Below are positions 8,661-20,039 of a DNA stretch of 64,000 nucleotides, in pieces (position 1 is the first letter of the stretch; each line of letters starts with the position of its first letter). This DNA is from Nicotiana tabacum (Eukaryota > Streptophyta > Magnoliopsida > Solanales > Solanaceae): the NCBI RefSeq assembly GCF_000715075.1, contig NC_134087.1:159513436-159577435 (forward strand), written 5' to 3'. The notes beneath the pieces were generated by a model, which did no database searches, was not told where the DNA came from, and worked only from the letters and a program-made list of their open reading frames with translations. A program made the position numbers and the translations under genes.

Positions 8661-11600
8661 CCATACCAAGGCTATCGCCTCCGATTCTATTATCACAGGT
8701 ATTGTCCTGGTTTGTCATAGAGATGCATCGATTTTATTCGATCCAAGCTCCACATATTCTTATGTGTCTTCTTATTTTTTCCCGCATTTGGGTATACCTC
8801 GGGATTCTTTAACTACCCCTGTTTATGTTTCTACTCCTATGGGAGATTCTCTTATTGTTGATCGCGTTTATCGATTGTGTGTTTTTGCTCTTAGTGGTTT
8901 TGAGACCAGAGTCAATTTATTATTGCTCAATATGGTACATTTTGATGTTATCTTAGGCATAAACTGGTTGTCTCCCCATTATACTATTCTTGATTGTCAT
9001 GCCAAAACCGTGACGCTGGCTATGCTAGGTGTACCGCGAGTAGAGTGGAGGGGTACCTTAGATCATACTTCCAGTAGAGTTATTTTATTCCTTAAGGCTC
9101 AGCTTATGGTTGAGAAGGGGTGTGATGCGTATCTAGCTTATGTGAGAGATGTCAGTATTGATACCCCTACAGTTGATTCAGTCCCAATAGTACAGGATTT
9201 TCCTGATGTATTTCCAGCTGATCTTCCGGGCATGCCGCCTGATAGAGATATTGATTTTGGCATTGACCTGTTGCCGGGCACTCAACCCATTTCTATTCCT
9301 CCGTATCGTATGGCCCCTCCTGAGTTGAAGGTGTTGAAAGATCAGTTACAAGAATTGCTTGATAAGGGTTTTATTCGGCCAAGTGTATCATCTTGGGGTG
9401 CTCCTGTCTTGTTTGTGAAGAAAAAGGATGGTTTGATGTGTATTTGCATTGATTATTGCTAGTTGAACAAAGTTACAGTGAAGAACCAGTATCCTTTGCC
9501 TCGTATTGATGATTTGTTTGACCAGCTTCAGGGTGTACGAGTGTTTTCTAAGATTGACTTGCGTTCAGGTTACCATCAGTTGAAGATTCGGGAGCCAGAT
9601 ATCCCGAAGACTGCTTTCAAGACTCGGTACAGTCATTACAAGTTTCTTGTTATGACATTAGGGCTGACCAATGCCCCAGCAGCCTTCATGCATTTGATGC
9701 ACAACGCGTTCCGGCCATATCTTGACTCGTTCGTCATATCTTTATTGATGATATTCTAGTGTATTCCTGGAGTTAGGAAGATCATGAGCAACACCTGAGG
9801 ACAATGCTTCAGACATTAAGCGAAAAGAAGTTATATGAAAAGTTTTCAAAATGTGAGTTTTGGTTGGATTCTGTGGCATTTTTAGGCCACGTGGTATTGA
9901 GTGAGGGTATTCACGTGGATCCGAAGAAAGTACAGGCAGTGTAGAGTTGGCCCAGACCGTCCTCAGCTATAGATTTTTCTTGGCTTGGCGGGTTATTACC
10001 GTCGATTTGTTGAGGGGTTTTCATCTATTGCAGCCCCTATGACCAGGCTAACCCAGAAGGGTGTTCTGTTCCAGTGGACGGAAGAGTGTGAGGCGAGCTT
10101 TCAGAAGCTCAAGATAGCTTTGACTACAACCCTAATTTTGATATTGTTTATAGGTTTGGGGTCTTATACTATCTATTGTGGTGCCTCGAGGATTGGCCTT
10201 GGAGCGGTGTTGATGCAGGAAGGTAGGGTGATTGCCTACGCATCTAGACAGTTGAAGGTACATGAGTAGAATTATCCTGTCCATGATCTCGAGTTAGCTG
10301 CCATTGTCCAAGCCTTGAACATCTGGAATCAATATTTGTACAGTGTGCCTTGTGAAATTTATACTAACCATCGGAGTTTGCAGCATCTGTACAAGCAGAA
10401 GGATCTTAATTTGCGTCAGAGGAGGTAGTTAGAGCTGCTGAAGTACTATGATATCACTATTTTGTATCACCCGGGAAAGTCCAATGTGGTGGCCGATGCT
10501 TTGAGTCGTCGGGCTGAGAGTTTGGGGAGTTTAGCTTATTTACCAGTAGTGGAGAGGCCCATGGCGATGGATGTTCAGACCTTAGCCAACCAGTTTGTGA
10601 GATTGGATCTTTCGGAGCCCAACCGTGTTCTAACTTACGTGATTTCTCGGTCTTCCTTATTTGATCGTATCAGAGAGCGTCAGTTTGATGACCCTCATTT
10701 GCTTGTCCTCAAGGACAAGTTTCTACACGGTGATGCTAGAGATGTAACTATTGGTGATGATGGGGTATTGAGGATGCAGGGTCAGGTTTGTGTACCCAAT
10801 ATTAATGGGCTTCAGGAGCTGATTCTAGAGGAAGCCCATAGTTCGTGGTATTCCATTCATCTAGGTGCCGCAAAGATGTACCAGTATTTGAGGAAGCATT
10901 ATTGGTGAAAGCGAATGAAGAAAGATATAGTTGGGTTTGTAGCTCGGTGCCTCAATTATCAGCAGGTGAAGTATGAGCACCAGAGATCGGGTGGGTTGCT
11001 TCAGCAGATAGAGATTCCGGAGTGGAATTGGGAGCGGATCACCATGGACTTCGTAGTTGGACTCCCATGGACTTTGAGAAAGTTCGATGCCATTTGGGTG
11101 ATTGTGGATCGACTGATGAAGTCCGCACACTTCATTCATGTGTGCACTACCTATTATTTGGAGCGGTTGGCAGTGATTTATATCTGGGAAATTGTTCGTC
11201 TGCATGGTATTCCAGTTTCTATCATTTCAGATAGAGGTACTCAGTTCACATCACGGTTTTGGAGGGTCGTACAACATGAGTTGGGTACTGGGGTGGAGTT
11301 GAGTACAACGTTTCACCCTCAGACAGACGGACAGTCCGAGTGCACTATTTGGATTCTTGAGGATATGCTCTGTGCATGTATGATTGAGTTTGGAGGGTCT
11401 TGGGATTGCCATTAGTGGAGTTTTCCTACAACAACATCTATCAGTCCAACATTTAGATGGCACCGTACGAGGCTTTATATGGTAGGCGGTGTAGATCCCC
11501 GGTGGGTTAGTTTGAGTCAGGTAAGGCTAGATTATTGGGCACGGACTTGGTTCAAGATGATTTGGAGAAGGTTAAGGTGATTCAGGATAGGCTCCGCATA

Positions 11601-12113
11601 GCCCAGTCCAGTCAGAAGAGTTACGTGAACCGGAAGGTTCGTGATGATTCCTATATGGTTGGAGAGCGGGTTCTGCTTTGGGTTTCGCCTATGAAGGGAG
11701 TTATGAGATTTGGGAAGAAAGGGAAGTGAAGTCCGAGGTTTATTGGTCCTTTTGAGATATTGCGGCATGTTGGGGAGGTTGCTTATGAGCTTGCCTTACG
11801 TCCCAGCTTGACAGGAGTTCATCCGATATTTCATGTTTCGATGCTCTGAAGGTATCACGGTGATCCGTCGTGCGTGTTGGATTTCAGTTCAGTCCAGTTG
11901 GACAAGGATCTATCTTATGTTGAAGAGCCAGTGGCGATATTGGATAGGTAGGTTCGAAAGCTGAGGTCAAAGACTATTGCATCAGTGAAGCTTTAGTGGC
12001 AGGGTCAGCCGGTCGAGGAGGCGACCTGGGAGACCGAGCAGGATATGCGTAGCCGTTACCCTCATATTTTCACTACTTCAGGTATGTCTCTATGCTCGTT
12101 CAAGGACGAATGA
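8660..12113 (+). pseudogene. Pol of Tekay-like element B: protease, RT, RNase H, integrase, chromodomain
   Basis: Polyprotein that copies the RNA and inserts the cDNA. Protease (about 8690-9050) has LFDPSSTYSYV in place of the usual DPGS, so the catalytic Gly is lost. RT (about 9300-9990) has [16 protein letters not shown] with the first catalytic Asp; the frame slips at the FVI..DD active-site block (about 9738-9760), breaking the usual IDDILVYS. RNase H spans about 10100-10500 ([15 protein letters not shown], then VVADALSRR). Integrase (about 10800-11700) keeps MDFVVGLP, ISDRGTQFTS and DGQSE, the DDE set. A chromodomain (about 11810-12060) includes FHVSMLRRYHGDP-like sequence and EEATWE. 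Stops include 9460, 10267, about 10426 and about 10906, two of them at conserved Trp codons. Stop at 12111-12113. Confidence 0.88.
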
Positions 12114-12132
12114 ATGTTTAAGTGTAGGAGGA

Positions 12133-14011
12133 TGTAACGACCCGGCCGGTCGTTTTAAGAATTAATGCCCTGATCCCCTATTAACTGCTTTCCCCGTGTT
12201 TGTTTCTGCTATTGTGAGATGACGAGAGGATTTATTTGGAATTTCAGAGAGTTTTGGGACACTTAGTCCCTAAATGAGAGTTTAAGTTTTAGAATTTAAA
12301 CCGTAGTCGGAGCAGTGTGAAGATGGCCTCAGAATTGAATTTTGTTGGTTCCATTAGCTCCATTGGGTGATTTTGGGCTTAGGGGCGCGTTCGGATTGTG
12401 TTTGGAGGTCCGTAGCTTATTTAGGCTTGAAATGTCGAAAGTTGAATTTTTGAAGTTTCTGGTTTGATAGTGAGATTTTGATCTAAGGTTCAGAATGGAA
12501 TTCCGGAAGTTGGAGTAGCTCCGTAGTGTTGAATGTGACGTGTGTCTAAAACTTCAGGTCATTCAGACGAGGTTTGATAGACTTTTTGATCGAAAACATA
12601 ATTCGAGAGTTTTTGGAGTTCTTAAGCTTGAATCCGTGGTTAATTCGATGTTCAATGTTGTTTTAGGTGTTTTGAGGATTGGTATAAGTTTGGATGGTGG
12701 TATATGACTTGTTCGTGCTTTTGGTTGAGGTCCTAGGGGCCTCGGGATGATTTCGGATGGTTAATGGAAAGTTTAGAGTTGGGAATTTGCAGCTGAAGCT
12801 GCTGAGTTTGCTGTCATAACTGCACCTGCTGCTTGGGGATTGCAGGTGTGAGCCCGCAGAAGCAAATCAATGCCGCAGATGTGACCAAAGGTGAAGACAG
12901 CTGAAAGCGCAGAAGCTGGAGGTGAGCCGCACCTACGGGACCGCAGATGGGGATTCTGGGTCGCAGGTGCGGAGAAGCGGACTTAAGTGAAAACCGCAGA
13001 AGCAGTTCCCTTGACCGCAGAAGCGGTAGAGAAGAAGCAGAAATGGACCGCAGGTGTGAAAAACCTGGGTCAGAAAGTATAAATAGATTTCCTTCGCGAA
13101 TTTGAGTTATTTTTTTCATAAATTTTCAACGGGAAGAAGCTTTAGGAAGCATTTTCAAGGGAGATTTTTAGAGGAATTCACCCGGTAGATTTCCCCACTA
13201 CTGGATATTTACATTTGGGACTACGGATCGGTATTCCGGAATATCCTCGCGCATTATGAGTTGGACTACGGGACCACACCCGGGAGGTCCACTGGATATT
13301 TATATTTGGGACTACAGGACGGTATCTTGGGAGATCCCTCATTATTATCTCTGTGTTGAGCTGTATTCCTTTCTGTGATTATTTTGTCTCTATTGTAGTT
13401 GTTGTTGTTCCTTCTATCCTGTGTTACTTCTTACTGTTGCACTTAATTATACTGTCTTATTCTATACTGTTATACCTTGTTTTTCATTTAAACTCAGTAG
13501 GGCCCTAACCTTTCTCGTCACTACTCGACCGAGGTTAGGCTTGGCACTTATTGAGTACCGCTATGGTGTACTCATGCCCTTTCTGCGCATGTTTTTCATG
13601 TGTAGATCCAGGTACTTTGACTCAACCCTACTACCTTGAGGCGAGGCGATTCTCCAGAGACTTCGAGGTATATCTGCCACGTTCGCAGACCGAGAAGTCC
13701 CTTTCCATTCTCTCTCATAGTATTAGCCCTTATGTATTTACTTTTGTTTAGATATTCTGGAGTTAGACATTTGTAGTTATACAATAGCTTGTGATTTCAT
13801 GAGATTCCGGGTTTTGGGAAATGTAGTTTTAGCTTGAGAGTTGTATTGTATATGCCGAGCGACATCTTAAATGCTTCATTTTGATATTTTTCTACAGTTT
13901 TGGCTAGTTTATTTCTGTTGTTTTCTTTTTCCGCAATTAGTTAGGCTTACCTAGTCGTAGAGACTAGGTGTCATCACAACAGTTCACGGAGGGCGAACTC
14001 GGGTCATGACA
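12133..14011 (+). repeat. 3' LTR of Tekay-like element B
   Basis: The LTR starts TGTAACGACCCGGCC after the purine tract and ends GGGTCATGACA, giving TG...CA termini and about 1.88 kb. Inside are a GCAGAAGCGG/CGCAGGTGCGG array (12840-13057), TATAAATA (13078-13085) and a direct repeat of TTTGGGACTACGG (near 13210 and 13300). The partner 5' LTR is outside the window. Confidence 0.85.
12840..13085 (+). promoter_or_regulatory. GC-rich motif array and TATA box in the LTR of element B
   Basis: Variants of CCGCAGAAGCGG, CGCAGGTGCGG and GCCGCACCTACGG recur over about 215 bp. They are followed about 20 bp later by TATAAATA (13078-13085), an exact plant TATA consensus. Transcription would start near 13110. 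The layout parallels the dyad arrays in the other LTR families here. Confidence 0.6.
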
Positions 14012-15955
14012 AATCTGCGTGCGAAGAATGATGTAACCCTCACAACCCGCCATAGTATAAGAGAGAAACATATAACATAAACCAAGGCGTGAATGACATC
14101 CATTCCACCTGATGATATACATATGGCAACAACTACGCAAAACAAACAGGTCCGATCCGATACAGAATACACATTCTCATTAGGCTCAAAATAATCCCCA
14201 AACCAAATTCCGATCTTTCTCAAACATGTAATAAACCTTCCAAAGGTCTATAGCAACCTTTCCATAACACCTACCATCAATCATCCAATCCTCTACATTT
14301 CTTCTCAACTCGCAATCCAGGAATAGTCTATCAACAAGAACATTCAGTTTCTGAGCCTCACGAATACCAGAATTTTCATTCCCAATCTCAACATTGCACT
14401 CAATGGCTGACACGTAACTCATGCTCTATCATCTCGTGGAAAAACACCCATAAGTCAAAACACCTGGTACCTACCAATGGGCGAACTCTACTCCGATCGG
14501 AACACATAGTGCCAGCAAAACCTTAAACACCCAAAATATATCTGTGCCATCAAGAACTCATATCATTCCCTCCGAAACTATCTGCAACCTTATACCTGCA
14601 GATTTCAACCCCACACGGCGCATCGCCTCTAACATGCTACCCGTAACACTACGAAAATCTCATAGCCAACTTTGAACCATAAGCAAATTGAACACTTCAC
14701 GAATCGAGAATCTTCCATCTATCTCAATCCAGGAGAATGCCACCACACACAATATAGCTCATATACCTGTAGAAAACATTAACTCTGACCGCGGTCAAAA
14801 CCATAATAAATTCTCCGGAACTCAGTAACACATAATCGCATAATCAGAACCAATCGCCTCTAAATCAATCGAGTCATGTAGACTGACAACCCGAAAATAA
14901 CTCAATCTCATATGATCGACCCTGAGGAAACTTCTGGGCACCCGAAGCCATTTATTGCATTACCCCAACATTGACTTGTAGACCTTTCTTGACAAGGAAA
15001 TACCGTGGATCCGATTGTCATTCACTGCTCTGTAGACAAACTCAAAAGTCCTGAAATCCACTCATCTTATTCTGATCTTCAATACTCAGCTAATACGCAT
15101 TGAAAAACCCGTGCTTCACCAGCATATGCCCATTCAAAGAAATAACCATGAAAGCTCTCGTTCTGGAAACTGATACGGCCCATGATCCTACAATCTGATC
15201 GTCATTTAGCAGCCTCCACCACTTAGCTCGAAGCCATAGAACACCTCATCAGCAGCCCAAAGTACCATATCTTCACAGTATGTCCCAATACTACACGACT
15301 ATTTAGCTGAATACTTCAAAACTCATGAAATGCTGATCATAGAACACCCCGAAGACTCTGACAAGCACTTACCCATCATTGCAATAGTCAAACTACCTCC
15401 CCAAATTGTCTGAAATGATAACATGTGCACTCCACCGAATGGAAACCTTATACGAGACACACGATCCAAACTCATCATGTAGAAGATGGCCCACCGATTG
15501 TACTCAAATCGACACCTTGCCATGAACTTGCCTTAATCATAATAGCCAGGTCACCAACCAATCTTTCCAAATCTGTGCTTACCAACCAGACATATAAACC
15601 CGCCTCGCACCTTAAATGAACGACTAGGAGATTTAACACTACATTTGCTTCAGAGGCTAGACAACACATCGAGATGATAATTAAGAATCCATAGCTCATC
15701 GTAATCCATCTGCAACATTACCCATCATCGGCACATAGCGATTACTGAGCGCACAACATTACATAAGAGCGATCGAGAAGAGTCAAAGTCGTAGATTTCA
15801 AGCTGAAACAAGGCCGCTCGATAAGGAAAGAAGAAAGGGAGATTTTTTTCCTAAATGCCTTGTAGCCTCCCGAAGATAGGTGTAGACGTCATCATATCGA
15901 TCCGCATGACTCTACTAGACACTTGGTCATGACTCGTAGAACCTACGAACCTAGT
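14012..15955 (-). other. Non-coding interior of LARD-like element C
   Basis: No frame longer than about 80 codons makes sense on either strand and no gag or pol motif is visible. On the - strand the first 130 bases after the PBS align with those after 52409 (shared words such as CGGATCG and GGAGGCTACAAGG, and the GATAAGGAA region). The rest is more diverged. Confidence 0.6.
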
Positions 15956-15967
15956 GCTCTGATACCA
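15956..15967 (-). other. Primer binding site, initiator-Met tRNA
   Basis: On the - strand TGGTATCAGAGC, a perfect match to the complement of the initiator-Met tRNA 3' end, follows the LTR end after 3 bases. This fixes the orientation and marks the adjacent LTR as the 5' LTR. Confidence 0.85.
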
Positions 15968-15970
15968 CCT

Positions 15971-18900
15971 TTTCATGACCCAAAAACCACAAGTCGTAAT
16001 GGCACCTAACTCAACCCACTAGGTAAGCCAACTAACAAAAATACAACTCAACTGAGATTATAAGAGAATAGAAAATAGATAAATGAACATTTACAAATTT
16101 ACCCAAGACCTGGTAGTACGAAACACGAGCTTCTAAGATTTAGAATTTCAAAACTGATACAAATAAATACACGTTCTATTTGAAGATTACATAAACAGAT
16201 TAGCAATAACCTAAGCCACCAAGGACAAGTGGCAGCTATATCCAAATGCATGAACATATTTCGAACTAGCACCCGACGTCACCAGCAGCTCTGATCCAAA
16301 ATCTGCATGCAATGTGCAGAAGTGCAGTATCAGTACAACCGACCCTATGTAATGGTAAGTATTTTGTCTAACCTCGTCGAAGTACTGACGAGGCTTTTAG
16401 TTAATAGATGCTTATTGTTATAACCTATACTTTAGATTAGCAGAAAAGCAGTTCAAAGCATAATAGATAAAAGTATTATATACCACTCAGCGAGACAGTG
16501 AACAATTACTAAAAGGAACCACAATAGAAGATTTACGATCTTTCCTAGTATGAGAAGTATATCCAAAATATCAAATCACATGGCACGGTAACACCCTTCG
16601 TGCTTTTATCTCATCCTCACCATGTATAAATAAATTTATGTGCAATTTAATTAGCACGATAACACCCTTCGTGCGTTCAACTCATCCTTCCAAATAAACG
16701 TATAACAAAACCAACCATATGACAGAAACACAATAATAGGAATTATAAAGTAGGAAATACGCAAGTAACAACAATAGACCAGGATATACATATGGACAAC
16801 AGTAAAGGACTAAACGGAAAGCATGTGAGTAATAACAACAATTGGAAAGCAAGGGGGTATCAACGTCAATTAACTAGTATATTGGAGGCCTAAGTACAAA
16901 TATGACAACTAAGAAGGAAACACATGATTTTTACAAGTTAACAAGTAAGGGCATGAATGACTAGCATTATGGAATGATTAAACTAGGTTGCGACAGAATA
17001 AGTATGACATGAGTATAATTTCAACGCAGGAAATAGGCATGTCATATGCAAGTTAAGCAAGTAAAAGACATGGACAACACAACAACAATTGAGATAGAGG
17101 TCAAGTACGGGACAATAACAACATATCACTCAGTGTATTCTCAGAATTCCCGTCAATTTTGATCAAGTTAATAAGCTAAGTCTTGATTTCTATCATCTAA
17201 TTTCATGTCCTTGGTATCTAAGAGTCAAGTAAGGCATGAAGCAAGAGGTCACGAAATTCTACAAAACATAAATGTAATATAATCCAACCCCCAAGCATGA
17301 TTAACCCTGGCACATACATATACGCTCGTCACCTCATATATGTATCACCCCCGCATGTAGCAAACAATGACAAATAGGAGGAAAAATTCTCTCAACAAAG
17401 TTAGGCAAAACACTTACCTCGATTCGGCTAACTCAACTTCCTTTTCCTCTAAAAATTCGCCTCCGCTCGACTAAATCTAGCCAATGACGACTTGAATACA
17501 CTACACAATAGAAGAAAAAACAATTTCAATTAATAAAGCTATGATTTTTATTCAATTTCTAAAAAGTCAACAAAAGTCAAACCCCGTGCCCGCCCGGTCA
17601 AAACTCGGGTCCAAAGGTAGGTCTTGACTATCCATAGCCCCACGAGTCCAAATACGTATTTTGTTTTCAAATCCGAGTCTTATTCGACTCTAAAATCTCA
17701 AATTTTTATTTTTCAAAACTTTGACAAAATCCCCATGAATTTGATGTTAAATCTTGTATAAAATCATAAAATATAGTTGAAAATTGATTAAAGATACTTA
17801 CCCAATGATTTGGCATGAAAATCCCCTCTCAAAATCGCCTCACCTCGAAGCTAGGGTTAAAAAATATAAAAAAATAAAGCAAAAACTCGAAATTCTCAGG
17901 ACTTAATAGGCTGCAGATGTCGCATTTGCGAATGAACAGCATTTTCGCAATTGCCATAAATGGTTGGTAATTGCGGATGAATTGTATTTTTGCAATTGCC
18001 ATAAAATGTTCGCGATTGTGAATGAACAGTGTTTTCGCAATTGCCATAAAAGGTTCGCAATTGCGAATGAACAGTGTCGCACCAGAAACCAGCAAAACCC
18101 AAACTTCTCCGAAATGATCCGAAACCACCCCAAAACTCATCCGGAACCTCCCGGACACAAACCATATATGAATTTCAATCATAAAACACGCTAAGGACCT
18201 ACTCGCGCACTCAAAACACTGAAAATAGGTCGTCTTAACCCGATATTAACCACGGTCAAACTCCCAAATTTCTTAACTTTACTAGTCTCTCAACCAATGA
18301 TCCAAAAATACACCCAAGCCCCTCGGGACTCCAAACCAAAAATGCACACAAGTCTAAAAATATCATACGAACTAGCTCACGCGATCAAATTGCCAAAATA
18401 ACACCTAGAACTACGAATTGGACACCAAATCAAATAAAATTTTCAAGAAAGCTTTGAAATCTCTATTTTTACCACCGGACGTCCGAAACACGTCAAACCG
18501 ACTCTGTTTCCCACCAAATTTCACAGATAAGTCAACAATATTATATTGGATATATACTAGCTCCGGAACCAAAATACGGACCCGGTATCAACAATACCAA
18601 ACATTCAAACAATTCTTAAAAATATTAGATTTTTCAGACTTTTAATTTTCAATAAAAATTCATAACTCAAGCTAGGGACCTCGGAATTCGATTCTGGGCA
18701 TACGCCCAGATCCCATATTTCAATACGGACCCACTGAGACCGTCAAAACATGGGTCTGAATTTATTTACTTAAAACGTTGATCGAAATCAACTAAAATTA
18801 ATTTTTTAGGCAAATATTCTAGTTTTTATAAGTTTTTTTTAGCATATAAGCCTCCCAGCTCAATACCCAGATTGCGCATGCATATTAAAGAAGGATAGAA

Positions 18901-18989
18901 TGAGGCTCTAACGGCTTCGAAACATAGAGTTTGGTTCTAAATCATCGAGCGAAGTACAGATACTCAAAATGACCAGTCGGGTCGTTACA
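15971..18989 (-). repeat. 5' LTR of LARD-like element C
   Basis: On the - strand it starts TGTAACGACCCGACTGG (18989) and ends GGTCATGAAA (15971), where the terminal CA appears mutated to AA. It contains GCACGG...CACCCTTCGTGC repeats (16581-16680) and an array of TTCGCAATTGCGAA palindromes (17915-18080). Its length of about 3.0 kb is close to that of the 46920-49977 LTR. Confidence 0.75.
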
Positions 18990-19488
18990 TGCACCCATCT
19001 TCCTAAACTCCTGGATGCGCCTGTGATTAAACAAAATGTTTATGTTAAAACTAGTAGCAGTGGATGATGTAGTACATAATTAATGGGTTCACCTGATCAC
19101 AATATTTTTTACACCGAGCAAAAATATATGTAAGAATTAATATTCTTAAAGAAAATTGTTTTTGAACTTATAAATTTCAAAAGTGCAATATGTGCAACAT
19201 TAAGAACTAAATGTTGAACCCATAAAATTTACATCCTAGAATCACATCTTCGTAATAGTGCATCCATTTTTCTGAAATTCTGTATCCGCCTCTGCTCCAG
19301 CTAATCTATGCTAGGTTCAAGCATTCCCATAACTATTTAGGGTTTAAGCCACTGTATTTACAACAAAAAGTCATTGGGATAGTGGGAAGAATTTTTAAAG
19401 ATTGTTTTTATAACGAACAAGCCAATTTCAAGAGGGCTAAGATAAGTTAAAATATTGCTACTATTTACAACGAGAGAAAGAAGTTAGG
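18990..19488. other. Unassigned AT-rich stretch
   Basis: About 500 bp between element C and the gag-only element. No ORF is visible. Two diverged direct copies of a 35-bp segment (18991-19025 and 19260-19295, both containing CATC...TCCGCCTCTG-like words) may bracket a small decayed repeat. I do not recognise it. Confidence 0.4.
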
Positions 19489-20039
19489 TGTTAGGGTTCC
19501 GCCTCTTTGATCTTGGCTTGACAACAAAAGTGTTGTCAAAAGGCAACATGAGTGTTGCAAAGCTAAGGTGTGCGAGCTAACACCAAGGCAAAAGAGAAAA
19601 TGGGCAAGTGATGACCATGGCTTTGAGGGAGGCAAGGTAGTTTGGTAAGGCTTGACAAACATGATGCGGGCTGAGCGTGACACTATGAAATGGCAAAGAC
19701 ATCAAGGCATGAGGAAGTGATGCTAAGGTAAGGAAAAAACGATGTGGGCAAGGGCAGGCTAGTGCAACAAAGGCATGCGTGCAAGGCAGACTTGTCATGA
19801 CATTGTGCTGGCAAAGAGTAGTGTGCATAGGCATTAGCAATGGCTTAATGTGGCTCTAATACACCTAAGAGAAAGGGATTAGTGCCGGATTCAAGCCAAG
19901 GCACGAACATGAGCAGCAGGCTTCAGCATTGACAAAGTCAAAGACGGTTACACAACACATGTTGTGCCAAAGCACATGTTATGCACATGGGCAACAGTTG
20001 GCTTTTGTTCAAATCTGGAAGGTGGTTACCAGAACGTTT
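19489..20039 (+). repeat. 5' LTR of element D, left part
   Basis: Runs from TGTTAGGG to the insertion point. The five bases before the insertion (20035-20039, CGTTT) nearly match the five after it (35698-35702, GGTTT), the target duplication of the inserted solo LTR. It aligns with 37380-37760. ACACATGTTGTG-type inverted words lie near 19950. Confidence 0.75.

Larger units (their letters stand above)
7236..14011 (+). mobile_element. Tekay/Del-like chromovirus, 5' end missing (element B)
   Basis: A Ty3/gypsy element with gag, aspartic protease, reverse transcriptase, RNase H, integrase and chromodomain in that order, then a polypurine tract (about 12123-12132, TGTAGGAGGA) and a 3' LTR (12133-14011). 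Its 5' LTR, PBS and leader are not next to gag. Athila-type element A sits there, so element B was split by A and its 5' part should lie left of the window. Stops and frameshifts in every domain make it inactive. Lineage is judged from the protein motifs and chromodomain, not a tree. Confidence 0.85.
14012..18989 (-). mobile_element. Non-coding LARD-like element, 5' half (element C)
   Basis: Read on the - strand: a 3.0-kb LTR (18989 to 15971), an initiator-Met PBS, then about 1.9 kb of interior with no recognisable gag or pol. The interior stops at 14012, where the + strand LTR of element B ends. The simplest reading is that B inserted into C, so the rest of C lies left of the window. The interior next to the PBS resembles the non-coding interior at 49978-52423, which supports one LARD family. 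The ends 15966-15970 and 18990-18994 do not match as a duplication, as expected for a half element. Confidence 0.65.

Noticed and set aside
14012..15955. Possible gag or pol remnants in the interior of element C
   Set aside because: No motif of gag, protease, RT or integrase could be read on either strand; kept as non-coding.
17829..18182. A 117-codon - strand frame with repeated FIRN/FMAIAK segments
   Set aside because: It is the translation of the TTCGCAATTGCGAA dyad array in the LTR of element C, open in several frames at once, so not a protein gene.
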